Origin: ANME-2 cluster archaeon
GTDB taxonomy: Archaea > Halobacteriota > Methanosarcinia > Methanosarcinales > Methanogasteraceae
Assembly (NCBI GenBank): GCA_003601535.1
Contig: PIXW01000082.1
Span: forward strand, 1-7,757
DNA: 7,757 nt
Reading direction: 5' to 3'
The notes beneath the pieces were generated by a model. It saw nothing but the letters and a program-made list of their open reading frames with translations. It was not told the DNA's origin and made no database searches. The position numbers and the translations under genes were made by a program. Shown here piece by piece: positions 1 through 6,618 of the stretch (its first letter is position 1; the number at the start of each line of letters is the position of its first letter).

Positions 1-1
1 G

Positions 2-1399
2 CTAAGGGTCGTACAACTCGATGTCGACGGAGGACAGGCGCAATTCGAACTGCTGAAGAATGGAAAGAGTGTGGACACCGATATTGTGAGATCGCCAGAC
101 ACGTATGTGTACGAGAAAGATCTCGGAAAACTGGATGATGTTCCGATCATCGCGATCCGTGTCAGCAGCGTCTTTGCTGACACAGAGTCGGATATGGTTA
201 CAATCGAGGCTGTATTCCAGATTTCAGATGATCCCATCTCTATAGACAATGGTGACGAATACGGCGAGATGGAGATCACAAGCGCTACATCCACTGGAAT
301 CACGATGAAGAACAAAGAGAACAGTATCGATCTCGAAGGTGACGAGACCATCATGATAACGGATAATATCGGATTCAAGGTCTCAGAGGACGAAGAACGG
401 TACTTCCTCTTCGTCAGACGGACGGTCGGCTCACTGGACTCGCTTGAGATCAATGTCTCTGAACCTTCGGTCGTGAAGGAAGAACTAACGATAACAGTAA
501 CAGCAGCATCAGACGGCTCCCCTGTCGAGGGTGCCGAGGTTACATTCGATGGGCAGAATCTCGGCTTGACCGATTCGAACGGCGAGGTCAGATTCACATC
601 AGAGGAATCAGGTACGTTCACGGTAACAGCAACCAAGAAGGACTATGATTCCGCATCCGAGGACGTCCGGATTCTCACCGAAGAAGAAGCCGAAGAAGAA
701 GCGCAGAAGGATAAACTGACAATCGAGATGCCAGACAAGGTTAATCCTGGCGATGACGTGGTGATTAAGGTGACCTCAGATGGTGACGCAATCGAGGGCG
801 CAGCCATAACATGGGATGATGATGATATCGGGAAGACCGATGATACAGGAACACTGACATATACCACCGATGAGCCAGGCACTTATACGGTCACCGCAAG
901 CAAGGATAACTATCTCAATGCAAGCGGGAAGATCACCGTGGTTCTGCCATCTGCAAAATTCGAGCTTTCTGATCTGACCCTGCCGGAAGAGGAGGTGCCT
1001 GCGGGTAAGAGATTTGAGGTTACAGTCGATGTTACGAACACAGGTGATCTTGAAGGCACGTATCATGCAGAACTGACGATCGATGATGGCAATGGCACCG
1101 TTGTCACTGCTGGCAGTGAGAATGTCACCCTTGATGTCGGTGAGACCAAAACCATAGAGTTCACACCCAAGATCGCCAAGGCGGGCACATACACCGTTGC
1201 GATCGGCACCGAATCAGGCGAACTTTCAGTGAAGCCGACGACCAAATCGAAGACAACGCTGATTGCTACCATATTAATTGTGCTGGCTGTGCTCGGCGCA
1301 ATCGGCTATGTGCTGATCAGTTCAGCTCCGGAGGACGGCTGGACTGTCGAGAAGTTGATTGAAGCGATCAAGGAAAAATTCCAGAGAAAGAGGCTGTAA
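2..1399 (+). CDS. S-layer duplication-domain surface protein, C-terminal part (5' truncated by window edge)
   Basis: The frame is open from the left edge (465 codons visible), so the true start lies outside the window; an in-frame GTG at 71 is internal, because domain sequence continues upstream of it. Visible residues 1 to about 150 match the Methanosarcina-type S-layer duplication domain: the stretches VSSVFADTESDMVTIEAVFQ and NGDEYGEMEITS are typical of its conserved core. Then come two Ig-like/carboxypeptidase-regulatory-like domains (about 155-225 and 240-315), separated by a Glu-rich linker (EEEAEEEAQ), and a CARDB-like domain (about 318-412). A hydrophobic helix at about 418-440 is followed by a roughly 25-residue amphipathic tail ending QRKRL. 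The protein should sit in or on the S-layer, anchored in the membrane by this helix with the tail in the cytoplasm. It is strongly acidic outside the anchor. It converges on the next gene with 10 bp between stops. The family call is from remembered motifs. Confidence 0.88.
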   Translation, partial: LRVVQLDVDGGQAQFELLKNGKSVDTDIVRSPDTYVYEKDLGKLDDVPIIAIRVSSVFADTESDMVTIEAVFQISDDPISIDNGDEYGEMEITSATSTGITMKNKENSIDLEGDETIMITDNIGFKVSEDEERYFLFVRRTVGSLDSLEINVSEPSVVKEELTITVTAASDGSPVEGAEVTFDGQNLGLTDSNGEVRFTSEESGTFTVTATKKDYDSASEDVRILTEEEAEEEAQKDKLTIEMPDKVNPGDDVVIKVTSDGDAIEGAAITWDDDDIGKTDDTGTLTYTTDEPGTYTVTASKDNYLNASGKITVVLPSAKFELSDLTLPEEEVPAGKRFEVTVDVTNTGDLEGTYHAELTIDDGNGTVVTAGSENVTLDVGETKTIEFTPKIAKAGTYTVAIGTESGELSVKPTTKSKTTLIATILIVLAVLGAIGYVLISSAPEDGWTVEKLIEAIKEKFQRKRL

Positions 1400-1405
1400 C
1401 ACCCC

Positions 1406-1410
1406 ATTTT
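1406..1410 (+). terminator. possible oligo-T terminator of the S-layer gene
   Basis: A run of five T lies 7 nt after the TAA stop, and archaeal intrinsic termination can rely on oligo-T alone. The run touches the stop codon of the convergent gene at 1410-1412. On the minus strand a T5 run (the A5 at 1374-1378) lies inside the S-layer gene, so the two transcripts probably overlap at their 3' ends. Five T is short, so this is weak. Confidence 0.25.
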
Positions 1411-2366
1411 TATCGGATATGATGCTTCCTCAGTAGACTGAGCGATCGCATCCACTCACCAGCGGGCTCACGCGATGTCCCAACGACGAGGCGCCTGCGA
1501 CCGTCACCGATTTGTTCCACCATACCCCTCGCCTCGACCCACTCTCCCTGTAATGCCTGCCCTGTGTATGTATGCGTGTAACACAGGATCTCAGATATGA
1601 CTGGATGATCGATCTCATACACTGCCGGATTGTCGAAGGCAAGATCGGCGCAGGTAACCCGCGCGGTGATGGTGCGGTGCTGCAGATCAATGCCGCGTTC
1701 CTGCCGCACTGGCAGCTGGTCCCAGTCGCGGACGAAGAGCAGATCAAAATACGTATCCCCGATCATTCCTCGATTTCCTTTTCGCAATTCATGGATCAAA
1801 AATTCTTTAAATGAAATTTCCGGAACTCTCTTTGCATAAATCTGATGCCACAGCTCATCACTGATCCCTGTTATGCAGAGTCTGCCAGAATCCCTGTTCT
1901 TCTGCATCTCTCGCATGATCGCATCTCTTGCGAGAAACCAGTATCTTCCGTACACCACAAAATCGATATCCGAACCTTTGATCTGCAATCCGGGAAGCAT
2001 TGAGCCTGTAACCCCCATCTTCTCCATCGGAATTCCTGCTTCTAGAAGCAGATCAACGATCGCCTCAACTCGCGGATCTTCCTTCACAAGAGATGGTATG
2101 CGCTCGCTGGGCCTGAGAATCTCTGTGATCTCTTCTTCGGGAAGGCGAAAGTTCCATGAAGCGCGATTCTCCTTCAGAAATCTGATGGCTTCATCAAAAT
2201 CAAGTTTACGGTACCTGATGCCGTTCGCCTCACGATCGCCGTTCTGATCAGGTATATATCTGAGAACTGCCGAAACGCCACCGGTGTGATCATAACCAGA
2301 TACTGCAAAGATCCAGTCATCATCTGTAATAATAAAATCACGCAGTCGGATATTCATGGCATACAT
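1410..2366 (-). CDS. predicted archaeal nucleotidyltransferase (Pol beta fold), 318 aa
   Basis: Residues 121-135 hold the signature of the Pol-beta nucleotidyltransferase superfamily: GS at 121-122, then D133-I-D135 inside KGSDIDFVVYG. A likely third metal-binding Asp is D208 in TYFDLLFVR. All three carboxylates are present, so the protein could be active. The N-terminal about 70 residues (RDFIITDDDWIFAVSGYDH, later RYRKLDFDEAI) and the C-terminal about 75 residues (GQALQGEWVEARGMVE, RRLVVGTSREPAGEW) are extra domains outside the catalytic core; the arrangement fits the uncharacterised archaeal 'predicted nucleotidyltransferase' group (COG1665-like, from memory). The acceptor, which could be RNA, protein or a small molecule, cannot be told. 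The start is ATG at 2366; ATG at 2357 (M4) is an alternative. Neither has a Shine-Dalgarno site, because the gene begins 4 nt after the tRNA-iMet 3' end and almost certainly shares its promoter. Confidence 0.87.
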   Translation of the reverse strand: MYAMNIRLRDFIITDDDWIFAVSGYDHTGGVSAVLRYIPDQNGDREANGIRYRKLDFDEAIRFLKENRASWNFRLPEEEITEILRPSERIPSLVKEDPRVEAIVDLLLEAGIPMEKMGVTGSMLPGLQIKGSDIDFVVYGRYWFLARDAIMREMQKNRDSGRLCITGISDELWHQIYAKRVPEISFKEFLIHELRKGNRGMIGDTYFDLLFVRDWDQLPVRQERGIDLQHRTITARVTCADLAFDNPAVYEIDHPVISEILCYTHTYTGQALQGEWVEARGMVEQIGDGRRRLVVGTSREPAGEWMRSLSLLRKHHIR

Positions 2367-2370
2367 CGAA

Positions 2371-2445
2371 TAGCGGGGGATGGATTTGAACCATCGATCT
2401 TCGGGTTATGAGCCCGACGGGATGTCCTGGCTACCCTACCCCGCT
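2371..2445 (-). tRNA. initiator tRNA-Met (CAT anticodon)
   Basis: The minus strand folds as a full 75-nt cloverleaf. The acceptor stem is AGCGGGG with CCCCGCT and discriminator A at 2371. The anticodon stem TCGGG/CCCGA closes the loop CTCATAA with anticodon CAT, and the T-arm is GATGG-TTCAAAT-CCATC. The A1-T72 pair and the three consecutive G-C pairs in the anticodon stem are hallmarks of an initiator rather than an elongator tRNA. The D-stem is short (three G-C pairs plus a T/T apposition). There is no intron and no encoded CCA. It is the first gene of a minus-strand unit with the nucleotidyltransferase gene 4 nt downstream. Confidence 0.96.
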
Positions 2446-2469
2446 GGCAAAGGTTTCATACCGAATAGC

Positions 2470-2482
2470 GTACCGCCGGTAC
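2470..2482. repeat. perfect 13-bp palindrome beside the tRNA promoter TATA box
   Basis: GTACCG-C-CGGTAC is a perfect inverted repeat with a single central base. It overlaps the downstream edge of the minus-strand TATA box and lies between it and the inferred start site. A further GTACC half lies on the other side of the TATA box (2499-2503), and the heptamer GCGTACC occurs at both 2468-2474 and 2497-2503. The position suits a repressor operator, but no regulator is identified. Confidence 0.5.
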
Positions 2483-2490
2483 ATAAATGC
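2481..2490 (-). promoter_or_regulatory. TATA-box promoter for tRNA-iMet/nucleotidyltransferase unit
   Basis: Read on the minus strand this is GCATTTATGT preceded by ACCAAA, which resembles an archaeal TATA box with an upstream BRE. A start about 25 nt downstream falls near 2460, giving a leader of about 15 nt that RNase P would remove before the tRNA 5' end at 2445. Confidence 0.55.
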
Positions 2491-2521
2491 TTTGGTGCGT
2501 ACCTGCTATCGAATGATGGTG

Positions 2522-2533
2522 AATATATTTATC
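2522..2533 (+). promoter_or_regulatory. TATA-box promoter for the surface-protein/ABC transporter module
   Basis: AATATATTTATC is the best TATA-like stretch between the tRNA and the gene at 2594. A start about 25 nt downstream lies near 2552, leaving a leader of about 42 nt that includes AGGA (2579-2582), 11 nt before the ATG. Confidence 0.5.
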
Positions 2534-2560
2534 TGTCCGATCTGATGATATTGACAGATA
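2530..2560. repeat. inverted repeat TATCTGTC-N15-GACAGATA at promoter
   Basis: The 8-bp arms at 2530-2537 and 2553-2560 are perfectly complementary across a 15-nt spacer. The left arm overlaps the end of the TATA box and the right arm covers the inferred start site, so a dimeric regulator bound here would block initiation. It could also be a weak hairpin, but most of it is upstream of the likely transcript. Confidence 0.5.
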
Positions 2561-2593
2561 GTTTCAATAACGATTACCAGGAAATACAAACAG

Positions 2594-3535
2594 ATGATAA
2601 GGGACATACCTGCTAGATTTATTTATTTTACTATTATTTTGAATATATGCATCCCCTGCGCACTCGCATCTGGTGCCACCATAACGCTTGACAGCGTCAT
2701 CGACACGCCTGATCGAACCATTACCTACGATGACGGGATGTATGAGGTAACAGACATCGGCATCTATCGAATGGACCAGGACATCAATGTTAGCGTCGGC
2801 GTCTCGGAAATACAGAATTTTCAGATATCACTCATCGATAACGATAAAAAACCTGTATGGGACCGGATAATCCACCATACCGGGGGTCACGAAACAGTGA
2901 CCATACCTGCTGGCACAATTAAAACACCAGGGACTTATGCACTGACAATAGGGCATCAGAGACGGATTCTGGCGATGAAACCGGTGGTGATGTCGGTTTA
3001 TGATCTCTCGGTATCGAGTGCATCCCGGGTGGAACCAGGCGAAACACTCCATGTTGTGGTCAACATTAGCAGAGATGGCGTTCCTGTGACCGTAGATGAG
3101 ACTGTAAAAGTCGTGCTGACGCAGGGGAGCACATTATTTGAGGAGATGGCAACTCCGGATGGCGCCGGCGAATACGAAGCCAACATTAACGTACCTGCGA
3201 TTGCATCAGGCTCTTTTTCGCTATACTGCGCTGTAACAACAGACCGGATGATTCTTGGATATCCTGAAATAATCGGAGCAGCAAGTTACGGAACGATAGA
3301 TGTGGTACCCCCTGAAGACGTATCTCCAACACCAACTCCCGCCATAACAGCAGAATCTTCAGAAACAACATCATCCACGCCTGCTGCGACAGCAGAACCA
3401 GAACCTTCCGGAGTAGCATCCCCAACGCCCACCTCCGCCGCAACAAAAGATTCACCACGGGTGGAGTGTGGGCCATTTGCAGCCATATTGATGCTGATAA
3501 CTGCATATCTGGTCAGAAGAAGAGATAAAATGTAG
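2594..3535 (+). CDS. secreted Ig-like surface protein with Thr/Pro stalk and PGF-CTERM-like tail, 313 aa
   Basis: Residues 1-25 form a Sec-type signal peptide (hydrophobic 9-24, likely cleavage after ALA at 23-25). Two beta-rich domains follow at about 28-130 and 135-236; the second begins DLSVSSASRVEPGETLHV, a pattern seen in archaeal S-layer-domain/CARDB-like proteins. Residues 240-288 are a low-complexity Pro/Thr/Ser/Ala stalk with repeated PTPTPA/PTPT, a likely O-glycosylated spacer. The C-terminus ECGPF, a short hydrophobic helix (294-307) and AYLVRRRDKM have the layout of a PGF-CTERM sorting tail, but with GPF in place of PGF. The mature protein should be outside the membrane and anchored at its C-terminus. 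The ABC ATPase gene starts 49 bp downstream, so it probably belongs to the transporter unit as an extracytoplasmic partner. The start is ATG at 2594 with a weak upstream AGGA. The role is inferred from context only. Confidence 0.83.
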   Translation: MIRDIPARFIYFTIILNICIPCALASGATITLDSVIDTPDRTITYDDGMYEVTDIGIYRMDQDINVSVGVSEIQNFQISLIDNDKKPVWDRIIHHTGGHETVTIPAGTIKTPGTYALTIGHQRRILAMKPVVMSVYDLSVSSASRVEPGETLHVVVNISRDGVPVTVDETVKVVLTQGSTLFEEMATPDGAGEYEANINVPAIASGSFSLYCAVTTDRMILGYPEIIGAASYGTIDVVPPEDVSPTPTPAITAESSETTSSTPAATAEPEPSGVASPTPTSAATKDSPRVECGPFAAILMLITAYLVRRRDKM

Positions 3536-3549
3536 CATGTCTTACATGC
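3535..3549. repeat. short palindrome GCATGT-CTT-ACATGC
   Basis: Six-bp arms with a 3-nt spacer begin at the last base of the surface-protein stop codon and lie just upstream of a TATA-like site. This may be a small mRNA hairpin between the first and second genes of the module, or an operator. Confidence 0.4.
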
Positions 3550-3560
3550 CAATCATCTTA

Positions 3561-3570
3561 AAGATATAAG
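3561..3570 (+). promoter_or_regulatory. possible internal TATA box before the ABC ATPase gene
   Basis: AAGATATAAG is TATA-like and lies 15-24 nt before the annotated GTG start. A transcript from it would begin near 3591, which fits a nearly leaderless mRNA starting at TTG 3594 better than the GTG at 3585. If real, the transporter genes can be transcribed without the surface-protein gene. Confidence 0.3.
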
Positions 3571-3584
3571 TCAAATACCTTACG

Positions 3585-4268
3585 GTGTGTGAGTTGATAG
3601 AGGCAATAAAACTATCAAAAATATATAATTTAGGCGAAACTTATGTTCATGCGCTCAGGGAGGTCAATCTTTCCATAGCACGCGGCGAGTTTGTTGCGAT
3701 AATCGGTCACTCAGGTTCTGGTAAATCAACGCTCCTCCATCTCATTGGTTGCATCGAACAGCCAACAACCGGTTCGGTTGTAATCGGTGGAAAGGATACC
3801 GGTAGAATGAGCCAGCGTGCGCTATCAAAACTTCGATTGCACAAGATCGGATTCGTATTCCAGCACTTCTATCTTCTTCCGGCGCTGACAGCGTATGAGA
3901 ACATCGAGCTTCCGATGAGAGAAGCAGGGTTGCGTAGAAGGGAACGAAAGGACAGAGTCCATGGTCTATTGTCAGCAGTCGGACTCATCGATCGCGGGAG
4001 GCATTACCCCTATCAGTTGAGCGGCGGAGAGCAGCAGCGCGTTGCAATAGCGCGTGCGCTTGCGAATGATCCCCCCATCATTCTTGCAGACGAGCCCACG
4101 GGTGAGCTGGATACCCGCACCGGAACAGGCATTGTGGACCTGCTGGTAGCGATCAATCAGAAGTACAACAAAACGATTGTTGTGGTGAGCCATGATCCCG
4201 AGATTGCGCAACGGGCAGAACGAACGATCGAAATAAGGGACGGTGTGATCGTAGATGTACTCTACTAA
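3585..4268 (+). CDS. ABC transporter ATP-binding protein, MacB/LolD-type
   Basis: This is a complete nucleotide-binding subunit of 227 aa, the usual length for stand-alone LolD/MacB-like ATPases. Walker A is GHSGSGKST (41-49), the Q-loop glutamine is Q93 in [20 protein letters not shown], the signature is LSGGEQQ (145-151), Walker B is IILADE with catalytic E170, and the H-loop is H203 in VVSHD. The segment around the Q-loop is typical of the LolD/MacB/FtsE subfamily, which pairs with FtsX-like permeases. It hydrolyses ATP on the cytoplasmic face to drive the two permeases encoded next, the first of which overlaps it by 14 bp. The start is GTG at 3585; TTG at 3594, preceded by GGTG at 3584-3587, is a real alternative and would remove only three residues before the conserved [10 protein letters not shown]. 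Confidence 0.95.
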   Translation: MCELIEAIKLSKIYNLGETYVHALREVNLSIARGEFVAIIGHSGSGKSTLLHLIGCIEQPTTGSVVIGGKDTGRMSQRALSKLRLHKIGFVFQHFYLLPALTAYENIELPMREAGLRRRERKDRVHGLLSAVGLIDRGRHYPYQLSGGEQQRVAIARALANDPPIILADEPTGELDTRTGTGIVDLLVAINQKYNKTIVVVSHDPEIAQRAERTIEIRDGVIVDVLY

Positions 4269-5409
4269 AATCGCGCTGCTGAATCTTGGCAGGAGGCGGT
4301 CGAGAACAGCATTCACCCTGCTGGCGATCGCTGTAGCCATTGCGATGACGATACTGATGACATCAGCAGGATTGGGTCTGAAAGAAGGCTCATCCGCGAT
4401 GTATGCGCAGGAAGTGGACTACTGGATCGTCCCATCCGGCTCTGGCGTCACCGATCCGATAACAAACTCAGAGCAGACGATGCTCGGAAGGGTTCACCAG
4501 AGTGTCGAAAGAATCATTGAAAATCCCGATGTCAACGGCGCAAGTCCGGTTCTTAACAGGGTGCTGTACGCATCGGATTGTGGAGACGGCGAAGGGCCAA
4601 AAGCAATCATCGGAATCGGGGTGATACCTGGAAGTATCGATGTTCCCCCGGTTTCATCAGAAGGGTTCACACCTGGTGATCCAGATGATACGCATGAGGC
4701 AGTGGTGAACGAGAAGACCGCCAGATTACTGGGCGTTCATACCGGAGACGTAATCTATGCAGGCGAATCGCAGACCTCGTTACAGCCGTTTACAATCGTC
4801 AATGTGGTCGCAATGCCTGAGTATTCGCTGAGCCCGGTGATCGTTCTCCATCTCTCAGAACTCCAGAATATCACAGGAAATAGAGAGGGAGATCGGGCAA
4901 ACCAGATTATCGTGAGCGGCGGGACCAAAGATTTCCTAAAATCTATTTATCCGGACGCAATTGTATTATCAAACACCGAATCAACGGCATATAGCATAAT
5001 CAGCGACAAAAAGATACTTGCCACAACCATTGCTGTGGTCAGTGTATCGATTCTCATCTGCATCCTCTTCATCTCAACCACGATGATCATGTCAGTTAAT
5101 GAGAAGCAGAAGGAGTTTGCAGTGATGCGGGCGATCGGTATCTCTGATGCGACGATCGCCAGAATCGTGCTCTCTGAATCGATTCTTCTGTCGCTTATCG
5201 GAGGAATCGCGGGAGCGTTCTTGAGTATCGGCGGAAGAGCGATCCTTAGCGATATCGGATACCGTCTGTATGAGACCCGCATCCCCATGGTGATGCCAAC
5301 GCTGCTTCTGATCGCAGGAATTGGGGTGGCGGTTGCTGCCGGGGCGGTATCCGGGATATTCCCGGCTATAACATGCAGACGGCTTGACATAACCAGACTG
5401 GAGAGATGA
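4255..5409 (+). CDS. ABC transporter permease, FtsX/MacB type (subunit 1)
   Basis: The 384-aa protein has the standard layout: TM1 at about 19-41, a large extracytoplasmic MacB-type domain at about 45-250, then TM2 (about 255-280), TM3 (about 305-326) and TM4 (about 346-370). The loop after TM2, SVNEKQKEFAVMRAIGIS, is the conserved coupling segment of FtsX-like permeases that contacts the ATPase. The extracytoplasmic domain includes HLSELQNITGNREGDRANQI, which corresponds to a similar segment in the next gene, so the two permeases are paralogues. Such proteins work by mechanotransmission, typically lipoprotein release or export of peptides or other hydrophobic compounds; the substrate here is unknown. 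ATG at 4255 overlaps the ATPase gene by 14 bp, and GGTG at 4242-4245 may serve as ribosome binding site. Confidence 0.93.
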   Translation: MYSTKIALLNLGRRRSRTAFTLLAIAVAIAMTILMTSAGLGLKEGSSAMYAQEVDYWIVPSGSGVTDPITNSEQTMLGRVHQSVERIIENPDVNGASPVLNRVLYASDCGDGEGPKAIIGIGVIPGSIDVPPVSSEGFTPGDPDDTHEAVVNEKTARLLGVHTGDVIYAGESQTSLQPFTIVNVVAMPEYSLSPVIVLHLSELQNITGNREGDRANQIIVSGGTKDFLKSIYPDAIVLSNTESTAYSIISDKKILATTIAVVSVSILICILFISTTMIMSVNEKQKEFAVMRAIGISDATIARIVLSESILLSLIGGIAGAFLSIGGRAILSDIGYRLYETRIPMVMPTLLLIAGIGVAVAAGAVSGIFPAITCRRLDITRLER

Positions 5410-6617
5410 TGATAGCAACACGAACAATCACCCATAATAAGGTTAGATCGATCCTGTCGATTGCTGGAGTTGCAATCGCTGTTATTTCCATCGTTATTAT
5501 CGCCTCGCTCGGGAGCGGACTCCTTGCAAAAGGCGATAGAACCTTTAAGCAGAGCACGATGCATCTGTGGATGACCGGAAAGAGCGTGGATCTGTCATCG
5601 CAGTATCTTGGAGCAGGAGAGGCAAGCATCGATGGTGCGCATGAACTGGCAAAGGAACTGCGAAAGGACGACCGCATAGCTCTGGCATCGCCGATACTAA
5701 CCGAGATTGTGTATGCATTCAAGAGAGGAGAGAAACCAAAACAGGTCTTCGGAATCGGAATCATGGGCGCAGTGGGCACAGCCGATACGATGGTGAGCGT
5801 ATCCGCTGGAAACGCTCTTACCGCCAGTCCCCACTATAACGCTGGCAGATACGATGGAAACTGGACGTACGAGGTGCTGATCGATTCGAGGGCTGCGGAG
5901 ATGCTGAACGCATCCATCGGCGATGACATCTTTGTAGGCAAGACACTATCCGAGGCAGAAGAGAAGCGATTCAGGATAACTGGCATCACTGACTCGCTCT
6001 CGATGTTCAGTTCAAACCCGACGATCATCTTTCCTCTATCCGAACTTCAGGACCTGACCGGAAATAAATACTACGACCGGGTGAATATGCTGATCATACG
6101 GCTGCACGACCCGGCAACCGCAGATGCTGTGAAGGAGACGCTTGAAGCGCAGTATCCGTACGAGGTCAGCACCAACAAGGAGTACCTGCGAAAGATCCTC
6201 ATGCAGAACGCAACGATTCTCATCAGTGCAACCGCAATCGTCGCGCTGGCTGTTATTATGGGCATGGTTCTGGTGATAACCACCATGCTTCTCTCCTTAA
6301 ACGAAAAGAAGAGGGAGATCGGAATATTAAAAGTACTTGGTCTCTCGAAAGGATCGCTTTTCACAAACACCGGACTGGAGGGACTGATCATCTGCGGATT
6401 GGGCGGGATAATCGGGTGTCTCTTATCATTTCCAATCTCCAGACTGCTTAATTACCTGATATACCGTGCTGTCGGATTCAATGATCTCGTTCTGCTCAAA
6501 GCAGAGTTCATCTACATGGGATTGTTACTTGCGGTTGTCATGGGTCTCGTATCAACCGCTGTTTATGTGGTTGGGATCAGCCGGATACAGCCGATGGATC
6601 TGCTCAGGGGGACGTGA
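5406..6617 (+). CDS. ABC transporter permease, FtsX/MacB type (subunit 2)
   Basis: This 403-aa paralogue of the preceding permease has TM1 at about 15-38, an extracytoplasmic MacB-type domain at about 42-262, TM2 at about 269-296, TM3 at about 322-346 and TM4 at about 367-390, ending RIQPMDLLRGT. The coupling loop SLNEKKREIGILKVLGLS matches that of subunit 1, and FPLSELQDLTGNKYYDRVNM matches its extracytoplasmic motif. The two probably form a heterodimer over the shared ATPase, as LolC and LolE do. ATGA at 5406-5409 overlaps the previous stop, which indicates translational coupling. There are two adjacent ATGs: GGAG at 5400-5403 is only 2 nt from the first but 5 nt from the second (5409), so translation may start at M2. 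Confidence 0.93.
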   Translation: MMIATRTITHNKVRSILSIAGVAIAVISIVIIASLGSGLLAKGDRTFKQSTMHLWMTGKSVDLSSQYLGAGEASIDGAHELAKELRKDDRIALASPILTEIVYAFKRGEKPKQVFGIGIMGAVGTADTMVSVSAGNALTASPHYNAGRYDGNWTYEVLIDSRAAEMLNASIGDDIFVGKTLSEAEEKRFRITGITDSLSMFSSNPTIIFPLSELQDLTGNKYYDRVNMLIIRLHDPATADAVKETLEAQYPYEVSTNKEYLRKILMQNATILISATAIVALAVIMGMVLVITTMLLSLNEKKREIGILKVLGLSKGSLFTNTGLEGLIICGLGGIIGCLLSFPISRLLNYLIYRAVGFNDLVLLKAEFIYMGLLLAVVMGLVSTAVYVVGISRIQPMDLLRGT

Positions 6618-6618
6618 C

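Noticed and set aside
71..73. GTG at 71 as start of the S-layer gene
   Set aside because: The frame and recognisable domain sequence continue upstream to the window edge, so this codon is internal.
1873..2247. Plus-strand open frame of 124 codons opposite the nucleotidyltransferase
   Set aside because: The opposite strand encodes a protein with an intact catalytic motif here; this frame is Ser/Arg-rich shadow.
2380..2616. Plus-strand open frame of 78 codons (MDLNHRSSGYEPDG...)
   Set aside because: It reads across the tRNA gene antisense; the 'LNHRSSGYEPD' type peptide is a familiar artefact of translating tRNA genes.
4947..5564. Minus-strand open frame of 205 codons opposite the two permeases
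   Set aside because: It covers the junction of two well-supported permease genes and shows low-complexity Ile/Ser/Arg content without any domain.
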